From assembly GCA_026413225.1 (NCBI GenBank), contig CM048555.1:81103785-81167784 (forward strand): a stretch of DNA of 64,000 nt, given 5' to 3'. Source of the DNA: Otis tarda. Taxonomy: Eukaryota; Chordata; Aves; Otidiformes; Otididae. The translations under genes were made by a program, and so were the position numbers. How positions within the stretch are numbered: position 1 is the stretch's first letter; the number at the start of each line of letters is the position of its first letter. The notes beneath the pieces were generated by a model. That model saw nothing but the letters and a program-made list of their open reading frames with translations. It searched no databases and was not told the DNA's origin. Positions 50,055 through 59,336 of the stretch are shown here, piece after piece.

Positions 50055-50600
50055 GGGCGCAGGGAGAGATGGTGAAGTTGCTAATAATGGCACGAAAAGA
50101 AAATATGCTACATCTGTTATGGATAGCAGTACAAAATTAGCTGATCACACCTCTGACACCCAAGATGTCTTCACTTAAAATACTCGTTGGCTTACTTTAC
50201 ATAATTTGCTGATTATATTTAAAAGAAATACAATTTTGCAATTACTGTTCTTTCTGGTGTGCTATCTATGCATCATTTTCTTTTTATGTTTATATATTTC
50301 TCCTTCATTAGTGCAGTCTGAAGGGTGATTAGATCCCTTCAAACATTTTACAGAGGTTAAACGTTGATTAAGATTTAATTATTACTGTAAATAGCTTGGA
50401 ATGACATATGGTGCAAAAACCTGACATATGTGCATTTGAATAAATGAAGTGCTATTTCCCATGATGCCTCAGTAGCTGTTTAACAGCTTTGCTGAAGGGT
50501 TATGTTGCACCTCATGTTAAGATTGCTTTGATGTTATATTTTGTTGGGTTTTTGCAGCTGAAAGCTAAGAACAGTTTTTCCAGTTTTTAAAAACATTGAA
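50055..50600. promoter_or_regulatory. AT-rich island, candidate conserved noncoding element
   Basis: The sequence turns strikingly AT-rich within GC-moderate surroundings. It holds no open frame of note and no repeat signature. It contains AGATTTAATTATTACTGTAA, a twice-repeated TGACATATG (50402 and 50422), and Oct-like ATTTGAATAAATG. Such isolated AT-rich islands near developmental genes are often enhancers, here possibly for EMX1, whose stop codon lies about 8 kb downstream. The function is inferred. Confidence 0.4.
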
Positions 50601-50868
50601 TATTTTAAATACCTAAATTGTTTTGCACAAATTTTTGCTAATTTGTCTAACTAGGTTAAACATTTTCAAAAGCATTTCGATTTTAACGTGGGTTCCTAGC
50701 ATTGTGTCAGCAGCAGCATCCACTCCATGTACTGGATTTCGAAAAGTCTGGTCTTGCGAGGCGCCCCGTCCCAGTTGGGAGCGTGGTCTTTGGTTGCCGC
50801 CGGAACTGGGAGCACCACGGATCCTCCCAGGGATGCGAAAGTTGGGAGCGATTTCAGAGCAAGGGAAA

Positions 50869-51135
50869 GCTTTCGAACCACTGATCTGGAGTCCACCAAG
50901 GTAGATGGGGCTTTCCTTGGAGCTCCCACCTTTCTGGCCCCCATTGGAGAGGAAGGGACTGTGGTGGCTCTCCGTTAGCTTTCCAAGGAGACATCCCAGT
51001 AGTAGGTTGGGTTTTGCTCTGTCCAAGCTGCCCCACGTCCCCGAGCCCGCCCAATGCTGGCATGGACGGTAAGGGTTGGGCCATCCAATTTCAGGTCATT
51101 TTAAAGCACCTCCCACCTTGATATTTTTGAAGCCA
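50869..51135 (+). repeat. 267-bp direct duplication, right copy
   Basis: Partner of 49572-49838, in the same orientation. The two copies flank about 1.03 kb that includes the AT-rich island. Small differences include GACATCCC preceded by CCAAGGA here and CTGAGGA on the left. Confidence 0.9.
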
Positions 51136-51677
51136 GGGAAAGGAAAAAAATTGGGAAAGGGTTGGAGAATTTACAGAGACAGAGGAAGGGGTCGGCAGAT
51201 TTTAACTGTGGTCCATCCTTGTTGGAGAAGAGAGCCCCAGTCCAGGAGCTGAACTGGAATGTGCTGTCCCCTTGTGTCACTGGGCAGACATGGCTTTGCA
51301 GGGTCCCTACGGGTGCAAACCACAGCTTCGGGGACTGGGTTCCCTGTAGCACCGTGCGAGGGGACCTTGGCTGCGGGAAAAGGGAAGGATGTCTCCTGGA
51401 AAACGATGGGTGGGATGCGCTAGAGTCTCAGAGACACTCTGTAATTCACTGAGTATTGCAAGGCAGAGCGTGCATCGTTTCATGTAATGAAAATCAATCC
51501 AAGACTTTTGGAAACTGAAGAAGAGCAAATCCCATGAACGTGACGCGGAAGGGCATGATTGACGTTGTGTTATATACATATCATGCTCCTCTGCATTAAT
51601 TTATTGATCTATCGAGCCCCCGCTGCAGCGCAAAACGCGACACAGGTTCTGATCTTGCCTCCTCTTCGATTTCACAG

Positions 51678-51755
51678 ATTGAGACGTCTCGGCTGGAGCC
51701 GGAAATCGCGATGGCCACCACCAGTAAGACTGTAGTCTACAATAAGGGATTGTAA
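51678..51755 (+). CDS. SFXN5: Sideroflexin-5, terminal coding exon (window exon 7)
   Basis: These 78 coding bases follow the acceptor TCGATTTCACAG. They encode [20 protein letters not shown], then YNKGL and a TAA stop at 51753-51755. The C-terminal VYNKGL (VYFNKGL in SFXN1) is the conserved end of the sideroflexin family, so the stop is the natural one. Phase 0 entry follows the GAG ending the exon at 31444. The seven exons in the window total 612 bp including the stop, giving 203 residues with no frameshift. The gene therefore looks intact and expressed. From memory, human SFXN5 differs here mainly by AQATSSR in place of AMATTSK. Confidence 0.96.
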   Translation: METSRLEPEIAMATTSKTVVYNKGL

Positions 51756-52170
51756 GTGGAAGCGGACAATCTCAGCCCGGAAGATTTGGGGAGGGAAAAG
51801 GGAGAAACTTGAGATCCCAACTTGGAACAAGAAAACAAGAAGATAAAACAAATAACAGAGCTCAGCGATAGTAACGTATTCCTGCTCCCGGCAAACCGGG
51901 AGTAAATTAACACTTGCAGAGAACTGACACCTCACACCAGTCAAAAAAGATTAATATTAAAAGTTTTAAATTAGCAAGAGGAGCAGCAACAACAAAAAAT
52001 CACATTCACTGTAGAGAAGTAGCTGAAGAAGACTCTCAGAACTGGGTAGCACTGCATGGAGGGATGTTTCACGGCGCCTTTACGTGGTCGTACCTAACTC
52101 CATCCAAGTAGGCTTCACCACGCAAACTTCGTTTTCGATGCGAATTAAACCTCCGCACTTACACTGCACA
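51756..52170 (+). other. SFXN5: SFXN5 3' UTR (candidate extent)
   Basis: This is the sequence after the TAA stop up to the first plausible polyadenylation site. It is A-rich around 51830-51990. The real UTR may be longer; its extent is inferred only from the candidate signal at 52145. Confidence 0.35.
52145..52150 (+). terminator. Candidate SFXN5 poly(A) signal ATTAAA
   Basis: ATTAAA lies 390 bp after the stop. It is followed by a CACTGCACA stretch where cleavage could occur, and by GT-rich GGGTGTTTGGTAAGTGTCC at 52217-52236. No AATAAA is seen nearer the stop. Confidence 0.35.
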
Positions 52171-52694
52171 AAAATAATTCCGTAGAGATCAACGGGTGCA
52201 TGGAGGTGAAGCACTTGGGAGGGTGTTTGGTAAGTGTCCTATAGTGATGTCATGCCAATCCTGCCCCACGCACAAAAGCAGCCTTCCATGGTCGATGTGC
52301 AACGCGCTGTTAACCCAGCCAAGGTCGTAGCCTGTGCGCCCTCCATCCCTCCCTCCTTCTTCTGCAGACCGTCCTGGTGGCATCCTGCCGTTCATTGCAC
52401 TTGCAAGACTTGGTGTCACGGGAGGCTACCACCAGGCATATCTGCAAGGGCTTTTGCCGGAGGTGCAAGGTCCTGGCAAGCCAACATGCCCACACGTTGA
52501 GTAGGAAGGGATCTCATAGCAAAAATATGATTGATCTCCTCTTCTCCTTTGCACAGACACGAAGGATGGGCTTTGTCCCACCTAACGCAGACCTTCGAAA
52601 AGTAAGGTAGACATTCTTTGCTAATTGGCTAAGCCACGCTCTGCTAAGCTAGTTGTCTAAGGACAGCAGAAGTTGTTAAACTTCTGCTCAGCCC

Positions 52695-52750
52695 TGAAGT
52701 GGTCAGGCAGTTGGACTAGCTGATCATTGTAGGTCCCTTCCAACTGGAAC
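52695..52750 (+). mobile_element. CR1 LINE extreme 3' end, sense
   Basis: It reads TGAAGTGGTCAGGCAGTTGG, ACTAGCTGATCATTGTAGGT and CCCTTCCAACTGGAACTCC, a CR1 subfamily end. It runs directly into the pentanucleotide microsatellite, which sits where a simple 3' tail such as (TTCTA)n would be. Confidence 0.82.
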
Positions 52751-52997
52751 TCCTCTTCTTCTCTTCTCTTCTCTTCTCTTCTCTTCTCTTCTCTTCTCTT
52801 CTCTTCTCTTCTCTTCTCTTCTCTTCTCTTCTCTTCTCTTCTCTTCTCTTCTCTTCTCTTCTCTTCTCTTCTCTTCTCTTCTCTTCTCTTCTCTTCTCTT
52901 CTCTTCTCTCTCTTCTCTTCTCTTCTCTTCTCTTCTCTTCTCTTCTCTTCTCTTCTCTCTCCCCTCTTCTCCTCTCCCCTCTTCCTCTTCCTCTTCT
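52751..52997 (+). repeat. (TTCTC)n microsatellite, about 245 bp
   Basis: This is an almost pure run of TTCTC units with a few slips (CTCTCT at about 52907 and 52957) and a degraded CCTCTTCC end. One strand is all pyrimidine, so triplex formation and length polymorphism are likely. It also creates artificial Arg/Glu/Lys open frames on the minus strand. Confidence 0.97.
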
Positions 52998-53859
52998 GTT
53001 CTATTTTTGCCAATGCTTTCAGCCAGCAAGACCAATGCTGCCCAAAACCTTGTGCCAGTGCAGAGGAGAACCCAAAGGGCAGGGTGGCTTCGGGAGTCTG
53101 CAGCCTCAGAGGGGTGAACTGCCCTCTGGAGATGGTTGAGTGGCTGTCGGTCTCTTCAACTGCTCCACTTCGGGGTGCTTACGGTGAGGTGGGGCAGGTC
53201 TCTCCAGCACTGCACCCAATCCTGCCCTCAGTTGAGCTTGGGGCCATAGTTTGGCTTTCAGGTATCTCGTACTTGCAGATTTTGAACATGGTCACCAGCA
53301 GAAGACCACGCCGACAGCGAGATCCGCCTCTGGAAGCGTTGTAGGGATGGAGCTGTGGCGGTGAACGCACAGGCTGCCATCCTCCCAATGCCAGTTCATT
53401 GGGGGTTTTGGGGGGGGTGGGGGGAGCGGGGGAAACCAAATCGCCACTGACGCCGAATGTATGCGAAGGATTTATTGCAATGCTTGGGATCGGGAGGCCT
53501 GAGCCCCGCCGTGTGCTCCTCCACCCTTGGCTGCTCTCGCTCCCCGCTGGAGCCAGACCAGTAGGAACTGGAGTCACACAACGGTTGGGCCAGCTCAGGA
53601 GGACCGATTCCGTCCCCACGCTGGTGTAGATAAGAAATAATAGCATGAAACAAATCAATTTTGTGGATTTACGTGCCAGCGTGGAGGGGAGGAGAGGCCA
53701 GATCCAGCCTCTCCATGCCTGCTGCTGATGGGCCAGCTCCCAGTCCCTGGCACTGGTGGAAACACGGAATGGGTCCAGTTACACTCGTGGAGCTATTCTG
53801 GATTTACACCAGGGTAGGGCACGGCTGGGTTTGACCCGGTGAAGTTCCTCTAATGCACT

Positions 53860-55800
53860 AGATGAGATGAATGTACGCTCCGGAGGAAGCAGGGCCGCCT
53901 CATCCGCTCCGGGTGGGATTGGGAAGGGCTGCAGGGAGGGGACATCCGTCCTACAGGCATTTTCATCGGCATCTGTCCTACGGGCAGCGCGGCACAGAAT
54001 CGGGCCCCGCATTTTGCCCCCCGGGGGCGAGCCACTCCCCGCAGCAACGGAAGAGGAGGGCAGGCCTCCAGCCCTAGGAAGGGGAGCGGGAACGCCGGCC
54101 GTCCCCGAACAGCCATCAGCCGATGGCAACCGCGGCGGCGAGGCGTCGGAGAGCCGGGGGCCCTTTCCATCGCTGCGGGGTGTGGGAGGACACAAGGATG
54201 CTGGCTGTCACCACCCGCTGTTGGACGCTGGGACGTCTGTCCGGGCGGATCGTTTCCACTTCCGCCGTGGGTTTTGGCGCTGCCTGAACCATTCTGCTGC
54301 AAAGCTTCTTCATCCCGGCCTTATTTTTTTTGGTGGGAGGCAGGAAGATGCGATGGAGACTGCCCTTTGCCAGGAGGTTTCGGAGAGGTGGAGCACGGAG
54401 GGAGACGGTGATCGGGTTTTGCGTCACCCATCGCAGGGTTTGGCGGCCGCCGGCTCCGGCTGCCTGCTGGGCCCGCCGACCGAAGGCGGAATTTGCGGCG
54501 CAGGAAAGGAGTCGGGGCCTCGCGTGCTGTGTTTCTTTAGGAGACGCCCAAGAGAAAGCAGGAATTGAGGAAGTTCTGCCTCGGGAAAGAGCCAATTCCC
54601 GATTGTCCTCCGTGACGTACGGATGTTTTCCGTGCGCGCGCACCGCCTGCGGAGTTTTGGCTGCGCAGGTCGTTAATTAGCGGGGGGGTGCTCATCCCGT
54701 TGACCCCGCGATGCTCGAGGAGGCTGGCGTTGGTTTGGAGGAGAGCAGACTTCGGGCTCCCGTGACTCACGAGGGCCCGATCCTGCTGGAGGGGGTGAGG
54801 ACCAGCTCGCGGGGTGTCAGCGGAGCCGCGCCGCGAGATGACGGCTGGGCTCAAGAGCAGCTGCGCAGCCGGAGGAGTGACAGTCGAAGGCTCGAAACGA
54901 GTCTGGATTTATCGTCTCCCCGTACAAACCCCGTCAAACTTGTTTCGCTTTGCGTGTCATCGAAATGAGTCTCAGAGTTTGCGCTGAGAGGTAAATGCAT
55001 CCCACGGTCCTGAGTCAGGAGCTGGCCCGTGTTCATCTGGAAGAGCCGATCGCAGCCCCTGGAAGGTTGGTGACGGCCTTTGCTCTCCAATTCTGTTCCC
55101 GTGCGACTCAAAATGTTGTGCCCCTCACCCGAAGCTCCTGCTTTAGCTGGGAAGGCAGAGCCGCTGCCTCCGTGGGGTTTCGGTTCCCGTTCCTGCCTTC
55201 TGCCGAAAGCACCTGCAGGTCTTGCGGTGCGAGGTGGCGCCCAAGAGGTTGGGGACGCGAGGACTTGACCCCGCATCTCCCAAACCCATGCGTGTCCCCA
55301 TCCTCTGGGCACTCAGGTTGGTGTGGACCCCTCTCTGCAGCCTTTCCCCTCGCTGACCCCGGCTTGGTGGTGAGCAGGACAAGGTGGGGGTGTGAGGAGC
55401 ACGTTTTGGCGGCCCCATGGTCCCAAGCTCTTGGGGAGGACGCGACCGTGGCGTCCCTGCGCCGGGATGCTGAAGCCAGCTGCTGCGGTTCAGCTTTTGA
55501 GCCACCACCGTCCCAACGCGGGGACGTGGAGACGCATTGTTTTTTGTCGTTGAAAAGCAGCAGAAAGGCTCAGCAGACCCAAACCTGATGCTGATGGGTC
55601 TCAAAAGATCGTTGCGCTCGCAGGCAGCCCAAGGCTGCGCTCCCTCCTGCAGCGCTTCCAGCGCCGTCGCTGCCATCCGTGGTGGGACGGCCGGCGAGCG
55701 CCGAAATCCCACGCTCGACTCTTCCTACGGCGCTGGAAAGCGCGGAGGGGGGGAGCTCCCGGCGCATGGGTGCTGTTTGTTAGGACAGCAAATTGTGCCA
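53860..55800. other. GC- and CpG-rich intergenic DNA
   Basis: CpG-dense stretches such as CCCCGCATTTTGCCCCCCGG and GGCGGCCGCCGGCTCCGGCT occur repeatedly. Long open frames on both strands follow from the low stop-codon frequency. I see no start, splice or domain pattern of a real gene, though an unrecognised noncoding transcript cannot be excluded. Confidence 0.45.
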
Positions 55801-56042
55801 GGAAAGACTACGCGCACTGGCTAACGATAACATTGCGCGCGTTCACTTGATAGCTAATTAATCTCTTCGCCTTCCCTCACGCACAGAGCAGGAGCCTCGG
55901 GTTTGCGCGAGCGACCCAGCCGTTGGCGTTTCTCCTTCCCTGTAATTGGGGAAGGGGAAGGAGCGGGGAGCGCAAACCCCAGCGCACACATCGAGTCGTT
56001 CACCTCGGCAGATCGTAGTAATGAGATGATCGTCTCCCGTAG

Positions 56043-56101
56043 TATTTAATTAGAAATGTCGCAGTTAATTGATTTCTTGGATATGTTAATTAAGAAATAA
56101 T
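56043..56101. promoter_or_regulatory. Cluster of TAATT-type homeodomain motifs
   Basis: TATTTAATTAGAAA, CAGTTAATTGATTTC and TGTTAATTAAGAAATAATGA occur within 59 bp, inside otherwise GC-rich DNA about 2.4 kb past the EMX1 stop codon. The role as an enhancer or binding cluster is inferred. Confidence 0.35.
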
Positions 56102-57240
56102 GAGGACCAGGTTGCGGCAAAAGGCGCCGGCGAGAAGTTTGGAGTCCCTCCTGGAAGACGTGTCTGCTGGCTGCGCCGCGAGCCGGCCGGGTGGACAACC
56201 CAGGGTTGTGTCGCCCGCGTCCTGAACCCACCCGTAGGCCCGGGCACAGCTTAGCTCCTTCCTTTTTTTTAATTTTTTGCTTGCTGCTCATTTCCCTGCT
56301 CTGCGTCCCGGAACGGGGGCAGGCGCCCGGCTCCCATGGAACGCCCGCGGGTCGCCCCGTGCCAGCGCCGCGCGGCGTTGGGATGCGAGGTGACCCGGTG
56401 AGACGTTGCACCCTGTCCACCCTGGTAGATCTCAGGGTTCTACTGATGCCACGTAGCCGAGAGGCGTAGGTGCGTCCCCCACTCCGCCGCGTCGGTCGGC
56501 TCCTCGTGAAGGGCGGTGATGGAGATCCGGAGCCTGGGATGCCCTTCGGGCGCGCGGAGGCGGGGGAGTGGTGAGACCCCCGCCAGCTTTGAGGGTACAG
56601 AGGGGCTCACGCGAGACGCTGGCCTGGCTCCGAGACCGGTCCCGGTGCCGGGTGCGCGTGGTGGGGGCTTGACGTGCTCCTAGGGGTGGCATCTCCCCGG
56701 GTGGCTTTGGGAAACGTCCACTTTCGCCTTTCTTCCCCCTTTTTCCTGGCTTATTTCGCACCCGAAGCCGCCCCTTCTCACCCAGTCGCCCTCCGGCACC
56801 CCATCCCACCGCACCTTACGACGGCAAATCCCTCGGGACGCGGCGGGAAGGGGTCTCCCACCAGCACCCACACGTCTTCCAGCGGTCCCTCCGCCGGGAC
56901 CTCCGCCGCCCTCGGGCACCCCGCCCCGCGCGCGCGCGCCCGCCCGTCGCTTTTTAACCTTCGCGATAGCGTTCTCGGCCGCGACACTTTGTGTAACGCT
57001 CGGATCCGTCCGGAATAAAAAAAAAAACCAAAACAAAAAATACAAAAAGAGTTTAAAAGACGTGGCGGTGTGGTGCAACCTCTCCGCGGCCGTCGGACGC
57101 CGAGGATGTCGGGATTTAAAGGTCTCCTCTGGAAGAGAGAGGTTTATTTTGGGGTGGTTTTACGGGGGGGAAGCTGCCAGGGATGGGAATTTTCCCCGCA
57201 GCGCGAGGGGACGCGGGGAGGGAGCTGCCCCAGAATCAGA

Positions 57241-57590
57241 AATTATTGTATTTGTGGGTGTGTGTATAGAAAATATAAAATATATAATCTAGTATAGATA
57301 ATAAACCATGGAATTATGTTATAAAATATGCAAGTAGATATAATTAAATATAATAGACATGATAAAATACTATATATGCACATCATACACACAAATACAC
57401 GTATAGCTTGTGCATGCCGGCAATATAGAAAATAATATATAAAAATACACTTTATACACACATATGTGCATATATTGCGTGCACGTACATACGTGTGCAC
57501 ATGTGTGTGTGTATGTATGGCGTATCTTATAGAATCGTTCTTTGTGTATATATTTTCTCTATTTTTTATATATATATAAATAATTTTCAG
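57241..57590. repeat. AT-rich simple region with TA and TG runs
   Basis: This is low-complexity DNA of ATATAAAAT, CACATA and GTGTGTATGTATG units between GC-rich flanks. It is a decayed dinucleotide-type microsatellite, and open frames crossing it are artefacts. Confidence 0.8.
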
Positions 57591-57965
57591 GGTCCTTTCC
57601 CCCAAACTCTGGCGAGCCGTGGGAAGGACGCCCCCCCAGGTGCCCCTGCCCAGTCCCTCACGGCTGGGGTGGGCTCCCTCCGCCACCCCCCCCGCGCCCC
57701 GTTCCCGGGGACGACGTTCCCGGCGGAGCGGGGGGAAGCGGATCCCTCCGGAGCCTCTCCCCGACATTCAATCCCCGGCGCAGGTGCGAGGCTGCCGGCC
57801 CCGAAGCCGGCGCATACCTCTCATACCTGCGGCCACCCCGGCCATGGCCCCCGTCCCAGGGACACCCGGTCCGTCCCCCCCCCAAGTCCCCGCGGCAGCG
57901 GGAGAGGGGTTCGGTGCCCCCGGCGCCGGCGAGGCAATCAGACAGATTTCCACCGTATTTTGCTT

Positions 57966-57971
57966 TTTATT
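57966..57971 (-). terminator. Candidate distal EMX1 poly(A) signal AATAAA
   Basis: The plus strand reads TTTATT. On the minus strand it lies about 550 nt after the stop, followed by TCTGTCTGATTG (U/GU-rich), as expected downstream of a cleavage site. Confidence 0.45.
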
Positions 57972-58048
57972 ACCACGCAGAAACACGCACTACAGCTGCT
58001 GGCTACCTACGACAGGGAACGCACGCACACAGGCACAAAAATAAAAGA

Positions 58049-58116
58049 ATAAATTAAAATCAAACTGTGTAAAAAAAAAAAAATAAAACCAGGGAGAAAA
58101 GGAGGGAGGTGGACCG

Positions 58117-58147
<31 letters not shown>
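58049..58147. repeat. A-rich tract with A13 and A31 runs
   Basis: A13 lies at 58071-58083 and A31 at 58117-58147, separated by 33 bases. On the plus strand an AATAAA at 58049 precedes the first run by 16 bases. On the EMX1 strand these are U-runs in the 3' UTR. Confidence 0.85.
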
Positions 58148-58149
<2 letters not shown>

Positions 58150-58202
58150 AAAAGGAAAATGAAAAAAGGGGTCGGGTACATTGAGCTTCTAGCTAGGACG
58201 GT

Positions 58203-58208
58203 TTTATT
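58203..58208 (-). terminator. Candidate proximal EMX1 poly(A) signal AATAAA
   Basis: The plus strand reads TTTATT, about 315 nt after the EMX1 stop. The U31 run lies 55-90 nt further downstream and could act as the U-rich downstream element, although it is rather distant. Confidence 0.4.
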
Positions 58209-58522
58209 CGACGCCATGGCTGACGGACGGCTTCCAGCGCGGAGGAGGATGCGCGGCCGCGTCCCGGGGCCACGGGCGCCCCGGCAGCCTCCTCTTCCTC
58301 CTCGGCTCGGCGGCGGGAGCTTCCCGAAAAGCACCTCCGAGGGACGCCCCGGGCGGCGCAGGGGGACGGGTGCGGGTCCCCGCTCAGGCGGGGCGCCGCG
58401 GAGGAAAGGCAGCGGGCGGCGGCGGCGGCGTCCCTAGAGTTCGTTTGGCGATGCCGCCCGTGTGCCCCCGTCCTCCCGCGGGTTCCTCTCCATGGTGGCT
58501 GCACCAGGAGCCTGTCCCTGCC

Positions 58523-58690
58523 TTAGTCGTTGGAGGTGACGTCGATGTCTTCTCCGCTGGACTGCTTGGTGGCGAGGCGCCATCGGTTGATGTGGTGGGA
58601 ACCCTTCTTCTTCTGGTCCGCGTCCGGCCCTTCCTCCTCCAGCTTCTGCCGTTTGTATTTCGTCCGCCTGTTCTGGAACCACACTTTCAC
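58523..58690 (-). CDS. EMX1: Homeobox protein EMX1, terminal exon
   Basis: This 168-bp minus-strand exon encodes 55 residues and a TAA stop. It starts [16 protein letters not shown], which is homeodomain residues 45-60, the DNA-recognition helix with W48, F49, Q50, N51 and R53. The tail continues [20 protein letters not shown] and ends [10 protein letters not shown]. The exon begins right after a CCCCCCAG acceptor, at the Q44/V45 intron position found in EMX and many other homeobox genes. Tyrosine after RTK and the SND end fit EMX1; EMX2 has RTKF and ends SDD (from memory). EMX1 is a nuclear transcription factor of the dorsal telencephalon. The first two exons, with the rest of the homeodomain, are not in the window. 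Confidence 0.96.
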   Translation of the reverse strand: MKVWFQNRRTKYKRQKLEEEGPDADQKKKGSHHINRWRLATKQSSGEDIDVTSND

Positions 58691-59186
58691 CTGGGGGGAG
58701 AAGGAGGAACAGCCGCTCGCAGGGGTCCTGGCACAAAGGAAATAAATCCCTGTCCCGCTCCCCGCGAGCGCGCCCGCGGCCGGCTCGCCCTGCCTCGGTT
58801 TCCCCTCCGCCCACGGCGAGGTGGGACGGCGGGGAGGAACGCGGCGGGTTGTCACCTCCCAGCCTTGGAGAAAGCCAGGATGGGTGGAGGACGCACGACC
58901 GCACCTCAGCCACGGGGGCAGCAGGCGGGCGGGACCCTCCTCGCCCCCCGGCACTGTCACCCCGCTGTCTGGGCTGCGCCCCGACGGGCACAGCTTGGTG
59001 GGAGCAGCACCCCGGTTCCTTGGGTGCCGTGGGCGCGGGGACACCACGGGCACGGCGGCCGCAGCTCCAGCGACCGCGTGGGACGACACGCGGAGCCAGC
59101 CCCCCGGCGAGGACCTGCGCCCCATGGCCAGGGTGGCATCACGGGGCTTGGGCTGGGCTGTATCTCACCAGGTAGCTCATTACGGA

Positions 59187-59216
59187 CAATTAATTACAGT
59201 TTCAGGTAATTAATTG
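59187..59216. promoter_or_regulatory. 11-bp inverted repeat of TAATTA sites
   Basis: Arms CAATTAATTAC (59187-59197) and GTAATTAATTG (59206-59216) are perfect reverse complements around an 8-bp spacer AGTTTCAG. Each arm holds a TAATTA homeodomain core. It lies about 500 bp inside the last EMX1 intron, in GC-rich DNA. Homeodomain binding is inferred. Confidence 0.5.
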
Positions 59217-59336
59217 ACCACATTGAGGTTTCAGGAAACCTTTCCTACCGCAATGGTGGCCAAACGCTGTGCCGTGAGCCCGGAGAGGCAGCGGGGTCTC
59301 CATCCTCGGGGACAACGCGCTCCTCGCATGCCCAAG

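Larger units (their letters stand above)
31562..51677 (+). other. SFXN5: SFXN5 last intron (20.1 kb)
   Basis: This is the largest intron, with donor GTCAGT and acceptor CTTCGATTTCACAG. It contains an old antisense CR1-like relic (32345), a 660-bp sense CR1 (33406), short CR1 pieces (39029, 43031, 43491, 45501), a conserved-looking AT-rich segment (36390-36610), a CpG-rich patch (46650-47640), a 267-bp direct duplication (49572 and 50869) and an AT-rich island between the two copies. I see no exon between 31562 and 51677. Confidence 0.8.
52171..57939. other. SFXN5-EMX1 intergenic region
   Basis: About 5.8 kb lie between the candidate 3' ends of the two convergent genes. It contains a CR1 tail with a (TTCTC)n microsatellite (52695-52997), an old-looking palindromic relic (53760-53815), GC- and CpG-rich DNA from about 53.85 kb onward, TAATTA-motif islands (55849-55862, 56043-56101) and an AT/TG simple region (57241-57590). 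Open frames of up to 233 codons occur in the GC-rich part on both strands, but none shows a domain or splice context. Confidence 0.7.
57940..58522 (-). other. EMX1: EMX1 3' UTR (candidate extent)
   Basis: This is the minus-strand sequence after the EMX1 stop. Two AATAAA signals lie in it (58203-58208 and 57966-57971). It includes a U31 run (A31 at 58117-58147 on the plus strand). The extent is inferred from the distal signal. Confidence 0.5.

Noticed and set aside
49293-51084. Two similar minus-strand frames (about 164 and 76 codons) as a duplicated gene
   Set aside because: Both fall in the 267-bp direct repeat. The shared protein-like text reflects DNA duplication, and no start, domain or splice evidence supports coding.
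49572-51135. LTR retrotransposon suggested by the paired direct repeats
   Set aside because: No TG...CA ends, no primer-binding site or polypurine tract recognised, and the interior is an AT-rich noncoding island, not gag or pol.
52657-53035. Arg/Glu/Lys-rich frames on the minus strand
   Set aside because: They are pure translations of the (TTCTC)n microsatellite.
53867-54568. 233-codon plus-strand open frame in the intergenic region
   Set aside because: GC-rich, overlapping long frames exist on the other strand, and there is no family signature or splice context.
58434-59209. Frames on the plus strand opposite the EMX1 exon, and upstream minus-strand frame extension past 58690
   Set aside because: The plus-strand frame is antisense shadow. 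The minus frame beyond 58690 crosses the splice acceptor CCCCCCAG and is intron.
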